A stretch of DNA of 34,888 nt from NCBI GenBank assembly GCA_023818865.1, contig JAMWDF010000002.1, positions 1 through 34,888 of the forward strand. The letters run 5' to 3'. Position numbers and translations under genes: made by a program. Each line of letters begins with the position of its first letter. Position 1 is the stretch's first letter. A model generated the notes under the pieces. The model was not told where the DNA came from, made no database searches, and saw only the letters and a program-made list of their open reading frames with translations. Of the stretch, positions 17,012-25,341 are shown piece by piece. This DNA comes from Candidatus Omnitrophota bacterium. Its GTDB lineage: Bacteria; Ratteibacteria; UBA8468; B48-G9; DSTR01.

Positions 17012-18861
17012 CAACCACTCCCTAACCAAGAGTATGCTTCCTCCACTGACCGGGCAATGCCACGGCCAAAGAGGCCATATTTTTCTAAGATTTGCTTTCT
17101 CTGACCATGGCTGACAAAATCGTCAGGCAACCCTAAAACTAAAACTGGAGTTTTTCTCCTTTGCTCTGCCAAATATTCCAGTACAGCAGCTCCAAAACCT
17201 CCCACCCGGGAGTTTTCTTCTACGGTGACCACCAGCTGCCTCTTGCCTAACAACAATCTCTTAACCTCATCGCTTAGTGGTTTCACCTGATCCACTGCTA
17301 CTGCTGAGACTGAAAGTTCCTTGGTTTGAAGCAATTGGCTGGCCGTGAAACATTCCTCGGCCAGACTACCCAGTCCCAGAATCAGTACCTCTGCTTCTTC
17401 CCCGGAACCAAAAGATTGAGGCATATTTTCTGGGAGGTAAGCGCGGGGATAACGGATGGCTGAAGGAATTTTTTCCCGCAAACACTGGTGCAGGCACTTT
17501 CCCAAATTTTCTAAGCTGTAGGGAGCAAAGAGACGCAGCCGGGGAATAGTTCGGAGATAGGAAAGGTCATACATTCCCTGGTGGGTTGCTCCATCTTCTC
17601 CCACCACGCCGGCTCTATCCACCAGAAAAACCACCGGCAGTCCTTGAAGACAGACATCATGCCAGATTTGGTCATAGGCCCGTTGAAGAAAGGTACTGTA
17701 GATAGCCACTACCGGTCGTAACCCGACTTTCGCCAATCCGCTGGCTAAGGTAACACAGTGACTTTCAGCAATTCCCACATCCAGGAACCTCTCGGGAAAC
17801 CGAAGGGAAAAATCCTCCAACTCCAGCCCTTTTTCCATTGCCGCGGTAAGAACCACCAGCGTGTCATCATGACTGGCTATCTCCTCCAACGTCTTGGCGA
17901 CATAAGCTGAGGGAGTGGGCCCATTTTTTTCCATGGGGTGACCAGTCTTTATGTCAAACGGCCCTACCCCATGAAAATTCTCCGGATGCTCTTCTGCCGG
18001 CCGATAGCCTTTTCCTTTCTTAGTAACGACGTGAAGTAAAACCGGCTCATTGATTTCCTGGAGATTAGTTAGAATTTCCACTAATTGGCGCAGGTCATGA
18101 CCATCAATCGGCCCCAGATACCGCAGCCCCAGTTTTTCAAAGAAAACGCCTGGGACTAGAAGTTCCTTCGTTTTGGTTTCCAATTCCTCGGCCAGACGAA
18201 GAAGGTCATCACCAATATTCGGTATTTTTCGCAAAGCCTGATGAAGTTCTTGTTTCTGCCGGGTTATCCGAGGAGAGGTTACCAGCCGGGTAAGATAATA
18301 AGAGAGTGCCCCCCGGGTGGGGGAGATGGACATCTTGTTATCATTCAGAATTACCAGGAGTTTTTTCCGGCTGGCTCCCAGAAAATTCAGCCCCTCAAAG
18401 GTCAATCCATTGGTCAAGGACCCATCGCCGATTACCGCAATAATCCGGTGGTTGCTTTTGAGACTTTCTTCTCCCAGAGAGAGGCCAGTTGCTTGAGAGA
18501 CGGCGGTGCCGGCATGTCCGGTGAAAAAGATGTCTGCTTGGCTTTCTTCCGGGCAAGGGAAACCACTCAAGCCTCCTGTCTGTCTCAGGGTAAGGAAGAA
18601 ATCCTTTCGGTTGGTGAGAATTTTATGTGTATAACACTGATGTCCTACATCAAACACGAGTTTATCAGGGGGAATGGTGAAAACCCGATGAATGGCGATG
18701 GTTAATTCAATCGCTCCCAGGTTAGAAGCCAAGTGTCCGCCATTTCTGGCTACCACCTCAATAATCAAATTTCTGATTTCTTCAGCCAGGTCCTCCAACT
18801 CCCTGAGGGTTAGCCTTTTCAGCGTATGCTTGTCTTCTGATACTTGATCAAGGAGGGACAT
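17011..18861 (-). CDS. dxs: 1-deoxy-D-xylulose-5-phosphate synthase
   Basis: The product has 616 residues from the ATG at 18861; a TTG three codons upstream is the alternative, and neither has a strong ribosome site. Dxs joins pyruvate and glyceraldehyde 3-phosphate, the first step of the MEP isoprenoid pathway, in the cytoplasm. The N-terminus MSLLDQVSEDKHTLKRLTLR is typical. FDVGHQCYTHKILTNR and the thiamine diphosphate site from GDGSLTNG to NDNKMSIS are intact. YLGPIDGHD precedes the transketolase-like pyrimidine domain, which carries DVGIAESHCVTLASGLA and GEDGATHQGMYDLSYLR. A C-terminal transketolase domain with VDQVKPLSDEV completes the family length. The gene follows the TPR lipoprotein gene by 12 bases and overlaps the activase gene by one. 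No defect was seen. Confidence 0.97.
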   Translation of the reverse strand: MSLLDQVSEDKHTLKRLTLRELEDLAEEIRNLIIEVVARNGGHLASNLGAIELTIAIHRVFTIPPDKLVFDVGHQCYTHKILTNRKDFFLTLRQTGGLSGFPCPEESQADIFFTGHAGTAVSQATGLSLGEESLKSNHRIIAVIGDGSLTNGLTFEGLNFLGASRKKLLVILNDNKMSISPTRGALSYYLTRLVTSPRITRQKQELHQALRKIPNIGDDLLRLAEELETKTKELLVPGVFFEKLGLRYLGPIDGHDLRQLVEILTNLQEINEPVLLHVVTKKGKGYRPAEEHPENFHGVGPFDIKTGHPMEKNGPTPSAYVAKTLEEIASHDDTLVVLTAAMEKGLELEDFSLRFPERFLDVGIAESHCVTLASGLAKVGLRPVVAIYSTFLQRAYDQIWHDVCLQGLPVVFLVDRAGVVGEDGATHQGMYDLSYLRTIPRLRLFAPYSLENLGKCLHQCLREKIPSAIRYPRAYLPENMPQSFGSGEEAEVLILGLGSLAEECFTASQLLQTKELSVSAVAVDQVKPLSDEVKRLLLGKRQLVVTVEENSRVGGFGAAVLEYLAEQRRKTPVLVLGLPDDFVSHGQRKQILEKYGLFGRGIARSVEEAYSWLGSG

Positions 18862-18873
18862 AACTGTCAACGA

Positions 18874-20232
18874 TTATTTTCTCAATTCCTTGATTATTTC
18901 CTGAACAGCTTGGTCAACTTCCTCATTGTACTTCAGCTCCAGAGATTTTGACCACCATAAGATTGCCTTATGAATGTCTTGTTTCTGTCGGTAAAGATAG
19001 CCCAGGTGTTCAAATATTTCCGGGTCCTGTTCCAGAGAGGCGGCTTTAAGAAGAAGTTTTTCCGCCTGTTGGCTATTGCCCATGAGGAAGTAGGCCCAGC
19101 CCAGACTGTCCAAGAAAGCACCGTTGTCTGGTTCTATTTCGCAGGCTTTTTTAATCAGGGAAAATGCTTCCTGCAATTTTTCTGGAGGTAGGTTTTTTTT
19201 CAGGAGGTAGGAATAACCAAGATAGTTCAAAGCCATGGCATTCTCGGGATTCAGTTCAATTGCTTTTTTCATCGCGGTTTCCATCCGCTCGGTGTCTTTC
19301 ATTTTGTCGTAAGTCACCCCCAGGGTGAAATAAGCCTGGCTGGTCGGTTCAATCTCCAGGCCCTTTTTCACATACTCTTCGGCTCTCTGGTACTCCTTCT
19401 CTTCCAGGGCTATAGAGCCTAACATCTGGTAGAATTCCGCCCGATTTACCCCGTTTTTCAATCCCTCTTGGAGGATTCCTTTGACCGCTTCCAGGTCATT
19501 TTTTCTGGCATAGATTCCTTGGAGAAGAAGATAGGGAAGATGATTTTTCGGATTTACCTGGATAAGGCGGCGGTAAAGAGTTTCTGCCTGATCGGTTCGG
19601 TTGGTTCTTTCGTAAAGCAAACCGAGAGCCATGGTGGCTTGATGAAAGTTAGGGGAAAGTTCCAATGCCCGGAGGAATTCTTTTTCTGCCTGTTGCTCCT
19701 GGCCGAGTTTTTCCAACACGGTGGCGTAGTTAAAATGAAGCAGAGGATTTCTTCTATTTTCCTCAAGTAAAATCTGGTAGTGTTTGGCTGCTTCTGAGTA
19801 GTCGCCACTAGCCACCAGCAGGTCACTTAAAATCATTCTTACCGAGCTCGCTCCTGGGTCAATCTCCAAACCTTTCTTCAGATAAGAGATAGCCTGGGTG
19901 TTTTCCTTTTTCTGATAATATAGCAGTCCCATTCCGAAAAGGGCCTGGGCGCTTTCCGGGTCAATCTGCAAGGCTTTGGCAAAGTGTTTCTCCGCCGCTT
20001 TAAAATCCTTTTTTTTCAGGGCTAACTGGCCAAGTTTTGTCTGAAGGTAACCCACATTGGCGCCTTTCTCCGTCGCCTTCTGGAAAGCCGTGGCTGCTAG
20101 CTCATTTTCCTTCTGGCTTTCGTGGAGAAGACCCCGCACATAAATCTTTAACGCCTCTTCTTTCTTAGCCAGAGGTAACTGGCAGCAACCAGCCAGAATA
20201 CTTACACCCACCACCATCAACCCGGTTTTCAT
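18874..20232 (-). CDS. TPR-repeat lipoprotein
   Basis: The product has 452 residues. MKTGLMVVGVSILAGC is a lipoprotein signal with lipobox LAGC, making Cys16 the predicted lipidated residue. The rest is a run of about eleven tetratricopeptide repeats, seen as A..YF.KALQIDP..A-type units such as AEKHFAKALQIDPESAQALF and YLKKGLEIDPGASSVRMIL. Proteins of this kind are membrane-anchored scaffolds, for example in outer-membrane biogenesis or secretion complexes. The partner here cannot be told from sequence. GAGGGGG lies just before the ATG. It sits between the AURKAIP1/COX24-like gene (26 bases upstream) and dxs (12 bases downstream) in the housekeeping run. Confidence 0.9.
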   Translation of the reverse strand: MKTGLMVVGVSILAGCCQLPLAKKEEALKIYVRGLLHESQKENELAATAFQKATEKGANVGYLQTKLGQLALKKKDFKAAEKHFAKALQIDPESAQALFGMGLLYYQKKENTQAISYLKKGLEIDPGASSVRMILSDLLVASGDYSEAAKHYQILLEENRRNPLLHFNYATVLEKLGQEQQAEKEFLRALELSPNFHQATMALGLLYERTNRTDQAETLYRRLIQVNPKNHLPYLLLQGIYARKNDLEAVKGILQEGLKNGVNRAEFYQMLGSIALEEKEYQRAEEYVKKGLEIEPTSQAYFTLGVTYDKMKDTERMETAMKKAIELNPENAMALNYLGYSYLLKKNLPPEKLQEAFSLIKKACEIEPDNGAFLDSLGWAYFLMGNSQQAEKLLLKAASLEQDPEIFEHLGYLYRQKQDIHKAILWWSKSLELKYNEEVDQAVQEIIKELRK

Positions 20233-20258
20233 CCAACCCCCTCAAAAGGAAGGTCTGG

Positions 20259-20354
20259 TTATCTTTTTCTCTTCTTGTGGCGCAAAGCCTTCCGTCTTTT
20301 CTTCCTCTTGTGAGTTTTCACCTTGCGCAGTTTGCGCTTCCTTCCACACGGCAT
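20259..20354 (-). CDS. 31-residue AURKAIP1/COX24-type ribosome-associated protein
   Basis: The product begins MPCGRKRKLRKVKTHKRKKR and continues to an Arg/Lys-rich end, with 31 residues in all. It fits the bacterial AURKAIP1/COX24 domain pattern (MPxGxKRKxxKxxTHKRKKRxRKxRHK), which is short, very basic and associated with the small ribosomal subunit in lineages where it has been studied. AGGAGG sits seven bases before the ATG at 20354; an ATG six bases earlier would be too close to it. It lies 24 bases after hisG and 26 before the TPR gene, in the same transcript. Standard gene finders easily miss a gene this small. Confidence 0.85.
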   Translation of the reverse strand: MPCGRKRKLRKVKTHKRKKRRKALRHKKRKR

Positions 20355-20378
20355 ATTCATTCCTCCTGCTTAGGCACT

Positions 20379-21269
20379 CTAATAAATCACTTTATGCAAA
20401 GGATATTCCACAATACCTTGGGCCCCAAGTTTTTTTAGCCTGGGGATGAGATGCTTAGCCTCTTCCCGGTCAACAATTGTTTCCAGAGCGCACCACTCTG
20501 GATCAGTTAATTGGGAAATGGTGGGGTTCTTCATCGCTGGCAGAATCTTCAGAAGTTGATTAAGATTCTTTTTCTCCACATTCATTTTCAAGCCAACTTT
20601 CCTTTCTCCAATGAGAGCTCCCTGAAGAAGGAGAGCTAGATTCTCTATTTTTTCTCTCTTCCACTGGTTCCGCCAGGCTGCCTGATTGGCGATCAGTCTT
20701 GGTGTGGAAGTCATCACTACCTCAACAATCCTTAGGTGATGGGAAAAGAGAGTAGAGCCGGTTTCGGTAATTTCCACAATGGCATCTACCAGAGGCCCGG
20801 CTTTAATCTCTGTGGCGCCATAGGAAAATTCCACCTCAGCTTTCACCCGGTGTTTCTTGAGGTAATCCCGAGTGACATTGACCAGCTCAGTGGCAATTCT
20901 CTTGCCAGCCAGGTCCCTCACCGACTTCACCGGTGAGTTTTCCGGAACAGCCAGAACTATCTTTACTGGTCTTAACCCTTGCTTAGCATAAATCAATTCA
21001 GAAACTTCCACCACCTTGGCTCTGTTTTCCCTTATCCAGTCTTTTCCGGAGATGCCCACATCAAAAGCCCCCAGTTCCACATAGTGCGGAATTTCTTGGG
21101 CACGCAGCATAACGGCTTCAATCTCCGGGTCGTCAATAGAAAGAAAGTAACTTCTCGCATTAGCCGAGATTTCAAACCCGGCATGCTGAAAAAGGGTCAA
21201 GGTGGCTTCCTGAAGGGAACCCTTGGGTAGAACCAACTTAAGTTTCTTCTGGAGTGGCGGCAATTTCAC
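20379..21269 (-). CDS. hisG: ATP phosphoribosyltransferase, long form
   Basis: The product has 296 residues. HisG transfers phosphoribose from PRPP to ATP, the first and feedback-controlled step of histidine synthesis. LKLVLPKGSLQEATLTLF is the family N-terminus, DVGISGKDWI and KRIATELVNVTRDYLKK are conserved catalytic-domain blocks, and IVEITETGSTLFSHHL is the PRPP-loop region. A C-terminal part (NPTISQL..EWCALETIVDREE to the end) gives the long form with a regulatory ACT-like domain, so no HisZ partner is expected. The most upstream start is a GTG at 21269 that overlaps accA by 32 bases, with a GGGGG stretch upstream; an internal TTG near 21263 is possible. No other his gene lies here, so this is a lone copy in an unrelated run. 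Confidence 0.95.
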   Translation of the reverse strand: MKLPPLQKKLKLVLPKGSLQEATLTLFQHAGFEISANARSYFLSIDDPEIEAVMLRAQEIPHYVELGAFDVGISGKDWIRENRAKVVEVSELIYAKQGLRPVKIVLAVPENSPVKSVRDLAGKRIATELVNVTRDYLKKHRVKAEVEFSYGATEIKAGPLVDAIVEITETGSTLFSHHLRIVEVVMTSTPRLIANQAAWRNQWKREKIENLALLLQGALIGERKVGLKMNVEKKNLNQLLKILPAMKNPTISQLTDPEWCALETIVDREEAKHLIPRLKKLGAQGIVEYPLHKVIY

Positions 21270-22224
21270 GGAAAACCCCCATTTTTTTGTATTTCTGATA
21301 ACGGATTTCCACCAGTTGCTCCGCTTTTATGGTTCTTAATTCAGTCAGATGTTTACGCAAGACCTTAGCTAAGAGTTCTGCCGCCTTCTGCGGTTCGCGA
21401 TGAGCCCCGCCTGAAGGCTCTGGCACTACTTCATCAATCACCCCTAATTGCAGTAGTTCAGGGGCAGTCAGTTTCAAGGCTCTGGCGGCTTCTTCTATCT
21501 CCGGTAAATTTTTACTTCTCCAGAGAATGGAGGCGCAACCTTCCGGAGAGATAACCGAATAGATAGCATACTCCTGCATCAACACCCGATCACCCAGGGC
21601 GATACCAAGAGCCCCTCCGCTGCCTCCTTCCCCAATAATGGTTACCAGAATCGGGGTTTCAAGCCCAGCCATTACCTGCAAATTGGTGGCAATCGCCAGT
21701 GCCTGACCGCGTTCCTCGGCGGCCATATCCGGATGGGCTCCTGAAGTGTCAACAAAGGTTAACACCGGCAGGCGAAGTTTTTCTGCTAATTTCATTAGTC
21801 TTCTGGCTTTCCGGTAGCCTTCGGGATGAGCCATGCCAAACTTTCTTTGGAGATTCTCTTTAGTGTCTGCCCCTTTTTGCTGTCCGACTACCACGACCGA
21901 GGTTCCTTCAAACTTGGCCAGGCCGGCAATCACCGCTGGATCGTCCCCAAAGACCCGGTCTCCGTGCAGCTCCAGAAATTCTTCAAAGATAAATTTAATG
22001 TAGTCCAGAGTATGGGGCCGGCTGGGATGTCTGGCTAGCTGTACCTTCTGAAAGGGAGTGAGGGAGGAGAAGATTTGCTCAGTGGTTTCCGCCAGTTTTT
22101 GCTGGAGACGAATTATCTCAGTCTGAGTATCCTCAAAATTTTGCTGTTTTCTGATCTGGAGATGAGCCAGCTCTTTTTCAATGGCTTCCAGGGGTTTTTC
22201 AAAAGGTAGATATTTGCGTTCCAT
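21238..22224 (-). CDS. accA: Acetyl-CoA carboxylase carboxyltransferase subunit alpha
   Basis: The product has 328 residues from the ATG at 22224, chosen because MERKYLPFEKPLEAIEKEL fits the family start; a TTG five codons earlier would overlap gatC. AccA with AccD moves the carboxyl group from biotin carrier protein to acetyl-CoA to make malonyl-CoA for fatty acids. The N-terminal coiled region is followed by ARHPSRPHTLDYI, ELHGDR.FGDDPA and GQQKGADTKEN, and by the crotonase-like core with DTSGAHPDMAAEERGQA and GEGGSGGALGIALGDRVLM. SPEGCASILWR and the C-terminal LGVIDEVVPEPSGGAHR are typical. AccD is not in the window. The gene begins 11 bases after gatC. Confidence 0.97.
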   Translation of the reverse strand: MERKYLPFEKPLEAIEKELAHLQIRKQQNFEDTQTEIIRLQQKLAETTEQIFSSLTPFQKVQLARHPSRPHTLDYIKFIFEEFLELHGDRVFGDDPAVIAGLAKFEGTSVVVVGQQKGADTKENLQRKFGMAHPEGYRKARRLMKLAEKLRLPVLTFVDTSGAHPDMAAEERGQALAIATNLQVMAGLETPILVTIIGEGGSGGALGIALGDRVLMQEYAIYSVISPEGCASILWRSKNLPEIEEAARALKLTAPELLQLGVIDEVVPEPSGGAHREPQKAAELLAKVLRKHLTELRTIKAEQLVEIRYQKYKKMGVFREIAATPEET

Positions 22225-22235
22225 TTCAACCTGAT

Positions 22236-22526
22236 TCAAATAACTCGGGGTACCTTGAAAAAATTGTCGCTTTTTTCTGGCGCATTAGCTAGGGTTTCCT
22301 CCGGAGAAAGAGAAGCAACCACCTTATCCTCCCGCCAGACATTGGTTGGGGGCAAAACATGGTAGGTCGGTTCCACGGCTGTGGTATCAATCGCTTCCAG
22401 TTGGGATACGTACTCCAAAATCTGCTCCAGGTCCTTCTCCAGCCTGATAGCCTCCTCCTCGGTAAGGGCTATCCTGGCTAAATTGGCAAGATATTTCACC
22501 TCTTCAGTGGTTACTTTTTTCCCCAT
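22236..22526 (-). CDS. gatC: Asp-tRNA(Asn)/Glu-tRNA(Gln) amidotransferase subunit C
   Basis: The product has 96 residues. GatC stabilises the GatAB amidotransferase that converts mischarged Glu-tRNA(Gln) or Asp-tRNA(Asn). VKYLANLARIALTEEEAIRL, LEQILEYVSQLEAIDT and the C-terminal LANAPEKSDNFFKVPRVI are the family pattern. GatA and GatB are not adjacent here, unlike in many genomes. There is no Shine-Dalgarno sequence. The ATG at 22526 lies six bases past a -10 box, so the message is predicted to be leaderless. It is the first gene of a leftward run that goes on to accA, hisG and dxs. Confidence 0.95.
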   Translation of the reverse strand: MGKKVTTEEVKYLANLARIALTEEEAIRLEKDLEQILEYVSQLEAIDTTAVEPTYHVLPPTNVWREDKVVASLSPEETLANAPEKSDNFFKVPRVI

Positions 22527-22532
22527 ACCTAT

Positions 22533-22561
22533 AGTTTAGGCGACAAACTAACTTCCGTCAA
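22533..22561 (-). promoter_or_regulatory. gatC-operon promoter
   Basis: On the minus strand -35 TTGACG (22556-22561) and -10 TAAACT (22533-22538) are separated by 17 bases. The predicted start of transcription falls on or next to the ATG of gatC at 22526. Its -35 box lies five bases from that of the divergent promoter at 22567-22595, so the two may compete or be co-regulated. Confidence 0.7.
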
Positions 22562-22566
22562 AAAGA

Positions 22567-22595
22567 TTGCCTGGCAGGTATACTGGTGATAGGAT
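22567..22595 (+). promoter_or_regulatory. Promoter of the amidohydrolase / glycyl radical enzyme operon
   Basis: -35 TTGCCT (22567-22572) and -10 TAGGAT (22590-22595) have a 17-base spacer, and TG at 22587-22588 gives an extended -10. Transcription would begin near 22602, only a few bases before the small ORF at 22608. The restriction-modification promoter at 27539-27567 has the same layout and the same TGATAGGAT core. Confidence 0.6.
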
Positions 22596-22607
22596 ATAGA
22601 GGAAAAT

Positions 22608-22727
22608 ATGAAGGGCCAATCGTTACGCCAGTCCCTGGCCAACGGAGAAGTTTTTCTGGGAATAGGCCAAGCTTATGCCGAGGCGGGCATTCTGGAAATG
22701 ATGGTTATTCTTAAAACCCTAGGCTAA
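22608..22727 (+). CDS. 39-codon ORF, possibly an HpcH/HpaI-aldolase N-terminal remnant
   Basis: ATG to TAA encodes 39 residues. LRQSLANGEVFLGIG followed by AGILEMM resembles the opening of HpcH/HpaI aldolases (LRxxLxxGEVxxG.....xxxEM). The rest of such an enzyme is absent in every frame, so it is a fragment, a chance resemblance or a small peptide. AGAGG lies six bases before the ATG, but the predicted transcript starts near 22602 and may exclude it. The amidohydrolase gene begins 69 bases later. I would not assign a function. Confidence 0.4.
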   Translation: MKGQSLRQSLANGEVFLGIGQAYAEAGILEMMVILKTLG

Positions 22728-22796
22728 AGCCAAACTGGAGGAAGGGACTGAGGTTCTCTCAAAAAGGAGCGGCTAAGCTGATACAAAGAAGGGAAA

Positions 22797-23681
22797 ATGC
22801 TCATTGATTTTCACGCTCATATTGGCCGAGTCTCTCAAGAGAGAAAAGAATCCCTTGAGGCCAGTCAGATAATCTCTCGCTTGGACGAGTGGGGAATAGA
22901 CAAAGCCTGCGTGCTGGCCTTAAGCGAGACACCAGAGGGTAACTACCTGGAAGCTGACACCGAGGATGTTCTCCGGGAATGCAGCCATTTCCCGAAAAGA
23001 CTGATTCCTTTCTGTCTGATTGATCCCCGATTCGGGTTGAACAGCCCGGATATGGACTTTACCTTTCTCCTGGAAGAATATGTAGCCAGGGGTTGCCGGG
23101 GAATAGGAGAATTGCTACCAAAGATGTCTATTGATGACCCGCGGTGCCTCAACCTTTTCCACCAAGCTGGCCGATTTAAATTGCCGGTGGTGATTGACCT
23201 TCACAGTCGGCCAGTTTCCTACGGGCTGGAAGATGCCCCTGGCTTGCCTGGACTGGAGAGGGTTTTGAGAGTGTGTCCGGAAACAATTATTGTCGGGCAT
23301 GGTCCAACCTTCTGGGCTGAGATTTCCGGACAGGTCAGCGCTGAAGAAAGACAGGGCTATCCGTCTGGTCCGGTCAAGCCAGGCGGAGCAGTTCCAAGAT
23401 TGATGAAAACCTACCCTAATTTGTTTGCTGACCTTTCTGCTGGAAGCGGCTACAACGCCTTAACCAGAGACTTGTCTTTTGGCCTTGATTTCCTTGAGGC
23501 TTTCCAGGACAAACTTCTCTTCGGCACAGATTACTGTGTCCGCAGTCATACCAGAAATGAAGTCAAGATAATAGATTTTTTCCATCGGTTGAAGCAGGAA
23601 AAACTTATTTCCCTGGATGCCTGGGAGAAAATCGCCTGGAAAAATGCAGCCAGGTTGTTGAACTATGACCGAAAAAACTGA
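22797..23681 (+). CDS. Amidohydrolase-2 family metal-dependent hydrolase/decarboxylase
   Basis: The product has 294 residues and a TIM-barrel layout. MLIDFHAHIG gives the HxH metal pair (H6, H8), GIGELLPK has a conserved Glu (E105), VVIDLHSRP supplies H136, IIVGHGP supplies H168 and LLFGTDYC supplies D245, the complete set for a mono- or binuclear metal site of this family. Members hydrolyse lactones or amides or decarboxylate aromatic and sugar acids. Which of these applies here is not clear. No signal peptide is present, so it is cytoplasmic. The next gene starts 17 bases before its stop, pointing to co-translation with the toroid protein and glycyl radical enzyme. Function in breakdown of an imported sugar acid or lactone is an inference from that context. 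Confidence 0.82.
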   Translation: MLIDFHAHIGRVSQERKESLEASQIISRLDEWGIDKACVLALSETPEGNYLEADTEDVLRECSHFPKRLIPFCLIDPRFGLNSPDMDFTFLLEEYVARGCRGIGELLPKMSIDDPRCLNLFHQAGRFKLPVVIDLHSRPVSYGLEDAPGLPGLERVLRVCPETIIVGHGPTFWAEISGQVSAEERQGYPSGPVKPGGAVPRLMKTYPNLFADLSAGSGYNALTRDLSFGLDFLEAFQDKLLFGTDYCVRSHTRNEVKIIDFFHRLKQEKLISLDAWEKIAWKNAARLLNYDRKN

Positions 23682-25341
23682 CTTAGTGAAAATGATTGCT
23701 TCAGGAATTGCCCAGTTAAAAAGAAGCTATTCTTCAGGGACTGGCCGATTCCTTGACGAGAAAGGTCAATGGACTTTAACCAACCAGGATTTCATCTGGC
23801 CATTAGCCTGGTTTTTTGCCTGCCGGTATCCTGATAATCCCTTTTACCGCTCAAAAGAAATTCTGAACGCGGTCCAAAAAGGAGGGGACGCGATCGCGTC
23901 TTCCCAGGATAAAGACGGTCGGACGGAATTCCTTAAAGCTGACGGTTCTGCCTGGGGGAAAATTTATATGCCCTGGACAATGTTTCACTGGCTGGAGGCT
24001 TTCCGAGTTTGCCAGCCTTTCCTGGAAGAGAAACGAAAAGAAAGATGGAAGAAAGGTTTGCTGGCAGCCTATAGCGGCATCTCCCGGGAACTGAAAACAG
24101 ATCCAATCCATAACATCTCTGCCTGGAAAGCCATGTCTCTTTACCAGGCAGGAAAGGTTTTCTCTCATTCCGGTTGGAAAAAATTGGGCGGTGATTTTAT
24201 GAGAAAAGTGGCTGGAGAAGTTCAGCCAGACGGCTTCTGGCCAGAGGGTTCTGGTCCAACGGTTTCGTATAATACCATCTACCTTCACGCCCTCGGTCTT
24301 TACTATTTTATGTCCCGGGATGATTCTGTCCTTTCTGCCTTGGATAAGGCAACCGAATTTCACCGTCGCTTTTTATATCCGGATGGTTCCCTGGTGGAAA
24401 CCATAGATGGCCGGGTCAAATACCGGGAAGAAGTCTTATCTATCGGCTGGCCTGGTTTATTAACGGAGGGGAAGGGTCAAGGCTTAATCAGTTTTTTGCT
24501 AAAGTGCCTGAAGAGAAAACCTCCGGGAAAAATAGTCTTACCGTATCTAACTTCTGCCCTGGATATCTGGCCAGAAAGCTTTTCTTTGGCTGAACCGGTC
24601 TTCCAGGAAGAAAAGACTTGGCGAGAGGTTTACCGGGGAAAGGCTTGTCTAAGGAAAAAAGGAGATTTTTTTGTCTGCCTTTCTGGGTATGCTCTGAACG
24701 CCCAACAACAGCAGACAAATGCTGAGTCGCGTTGGTTGATGGACCGTTCCTGTTTTGTTTCGGTTTGGCATAGGAGTTGCGGCCTGATTATTTCCGCGGA
24801 TAATTCCAAGAACCAACCAGACTGGGCAAATTTTTCTTTTTGGCAAGGAGCCAGCCGGGGTTTCTCTCCAGTGAAAGCCAGGGTGTTTTCTGAAGACAAG
24901 AAAGATAGGCTCATTCTTGATTTTGGGGGGCCGAGCTGTCAGATAGCCGTTGCTTTCCCTCGCCCAGACAGAGTGGAATTAACTTTCTCTGTGGAGAAAT
25001 TTTCTCATCTCAAGCAGATTCGGGTAGCGGTGCCTTTACGACTTGGTGAAAGGGAGCAGGTCATTATTGGCCAGAGTAGGTTTAAGGTTTCACAGTTGAC
25101 CGAGCAACGGCTCAACCTTAAGACTGGAGAATACTTGAAGACAAAAAACTGGCAAATTTCCAGTCAGTTGCCGGCGTGGTTTTTCTGGCCGGTTTACCCT
25201 TTCAATCCCTATGCTCTCTCGGGTCTAGCCTTGCCTGAGCAAGTCCGGGCTTTCCTGGTCTTCAATCTTACTGCCAATCAACCTGTTAATCCCATTACCC
25301 TAAAGATGCATTCTGCGGTTCAGTCTGATAATCAGAAATGA
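23665..25341 (+). CDS. Alpha/alpha-toroid protein, heparinase II/III- or polysaccharide-lyase-like
   Basis: The product has 558 residues. The first 290 are helical with the repeating Trp/Gly pattern of an alpha/alpha barrel: FIWPLAWFFACRYPDN, HNISAWKAMSLYQAGKVF, VQPDGFWPEGSGPTVSYN. The DG.WPEG.GP.xxYN block, N150, Y202 and H208 resemble the active-site layout of heparinase II/III and alginate-lyase-like families. The remaining 270 residues are beta-sheet rich, as in their C-terminal sandwich. No signal peptide is visible, unlike most such lyases, so it could act on imported oligosaccharides in the cytoplasm. It overlaps both neighbours (17 and 4 bases). Alternatives are a GH88/GH105-like unsaturated glucuronyl hydrolase or a binding protein. 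The exact family needs a profile search. Confidence 0.6.
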   Translation: MTEKTDLVKMIASGIAQLKRSYSSGTGRFLDEKGQWTLTNQDFIWPLAWFFACRYPDNPFYRSKEILNAVQKGGDAIASSQDKDGRTEFLKADGSAWGKIYMPWTMFHWLEAFRVCQPFLEEKRKERWKKGLLAAYSGISRELKTDPIHNISAWKAMSLYQAGKVFSHSGWKKLGGDFMRKVAGEVQPDGFWPEGSGPTVSYNTIYLHALGLYYFMSRDDSVLSALDKATEFHRRFLYPDGSLVETIDGRVKYREEVLSIGWPGLLTEGKGQGLISFLLKCLKRKPPGKIVLPYLTSALDIWPESFSLAEPVFQEEKTWREVYRGKACLRKKGDFFVCLSGYALNAQQQQTNAESRWLMDRSCFVSVWHRSCGLIISADNSKNQPDWANFSFWQGASRGFSPVKARVFSEDKKDRLILDFGGPSCQIAVAFPRPDRVELTFSVEKFSHLKQIRVAVPLRLGEREQVIIGQSRFKVSQLTEQRLNLKTGEYLKTKNWQISSQLPAWFFWPVYPFNPYALSGLALPEQVRAFLVFNLTANQPVNPITLKMHSAVQSDNQK

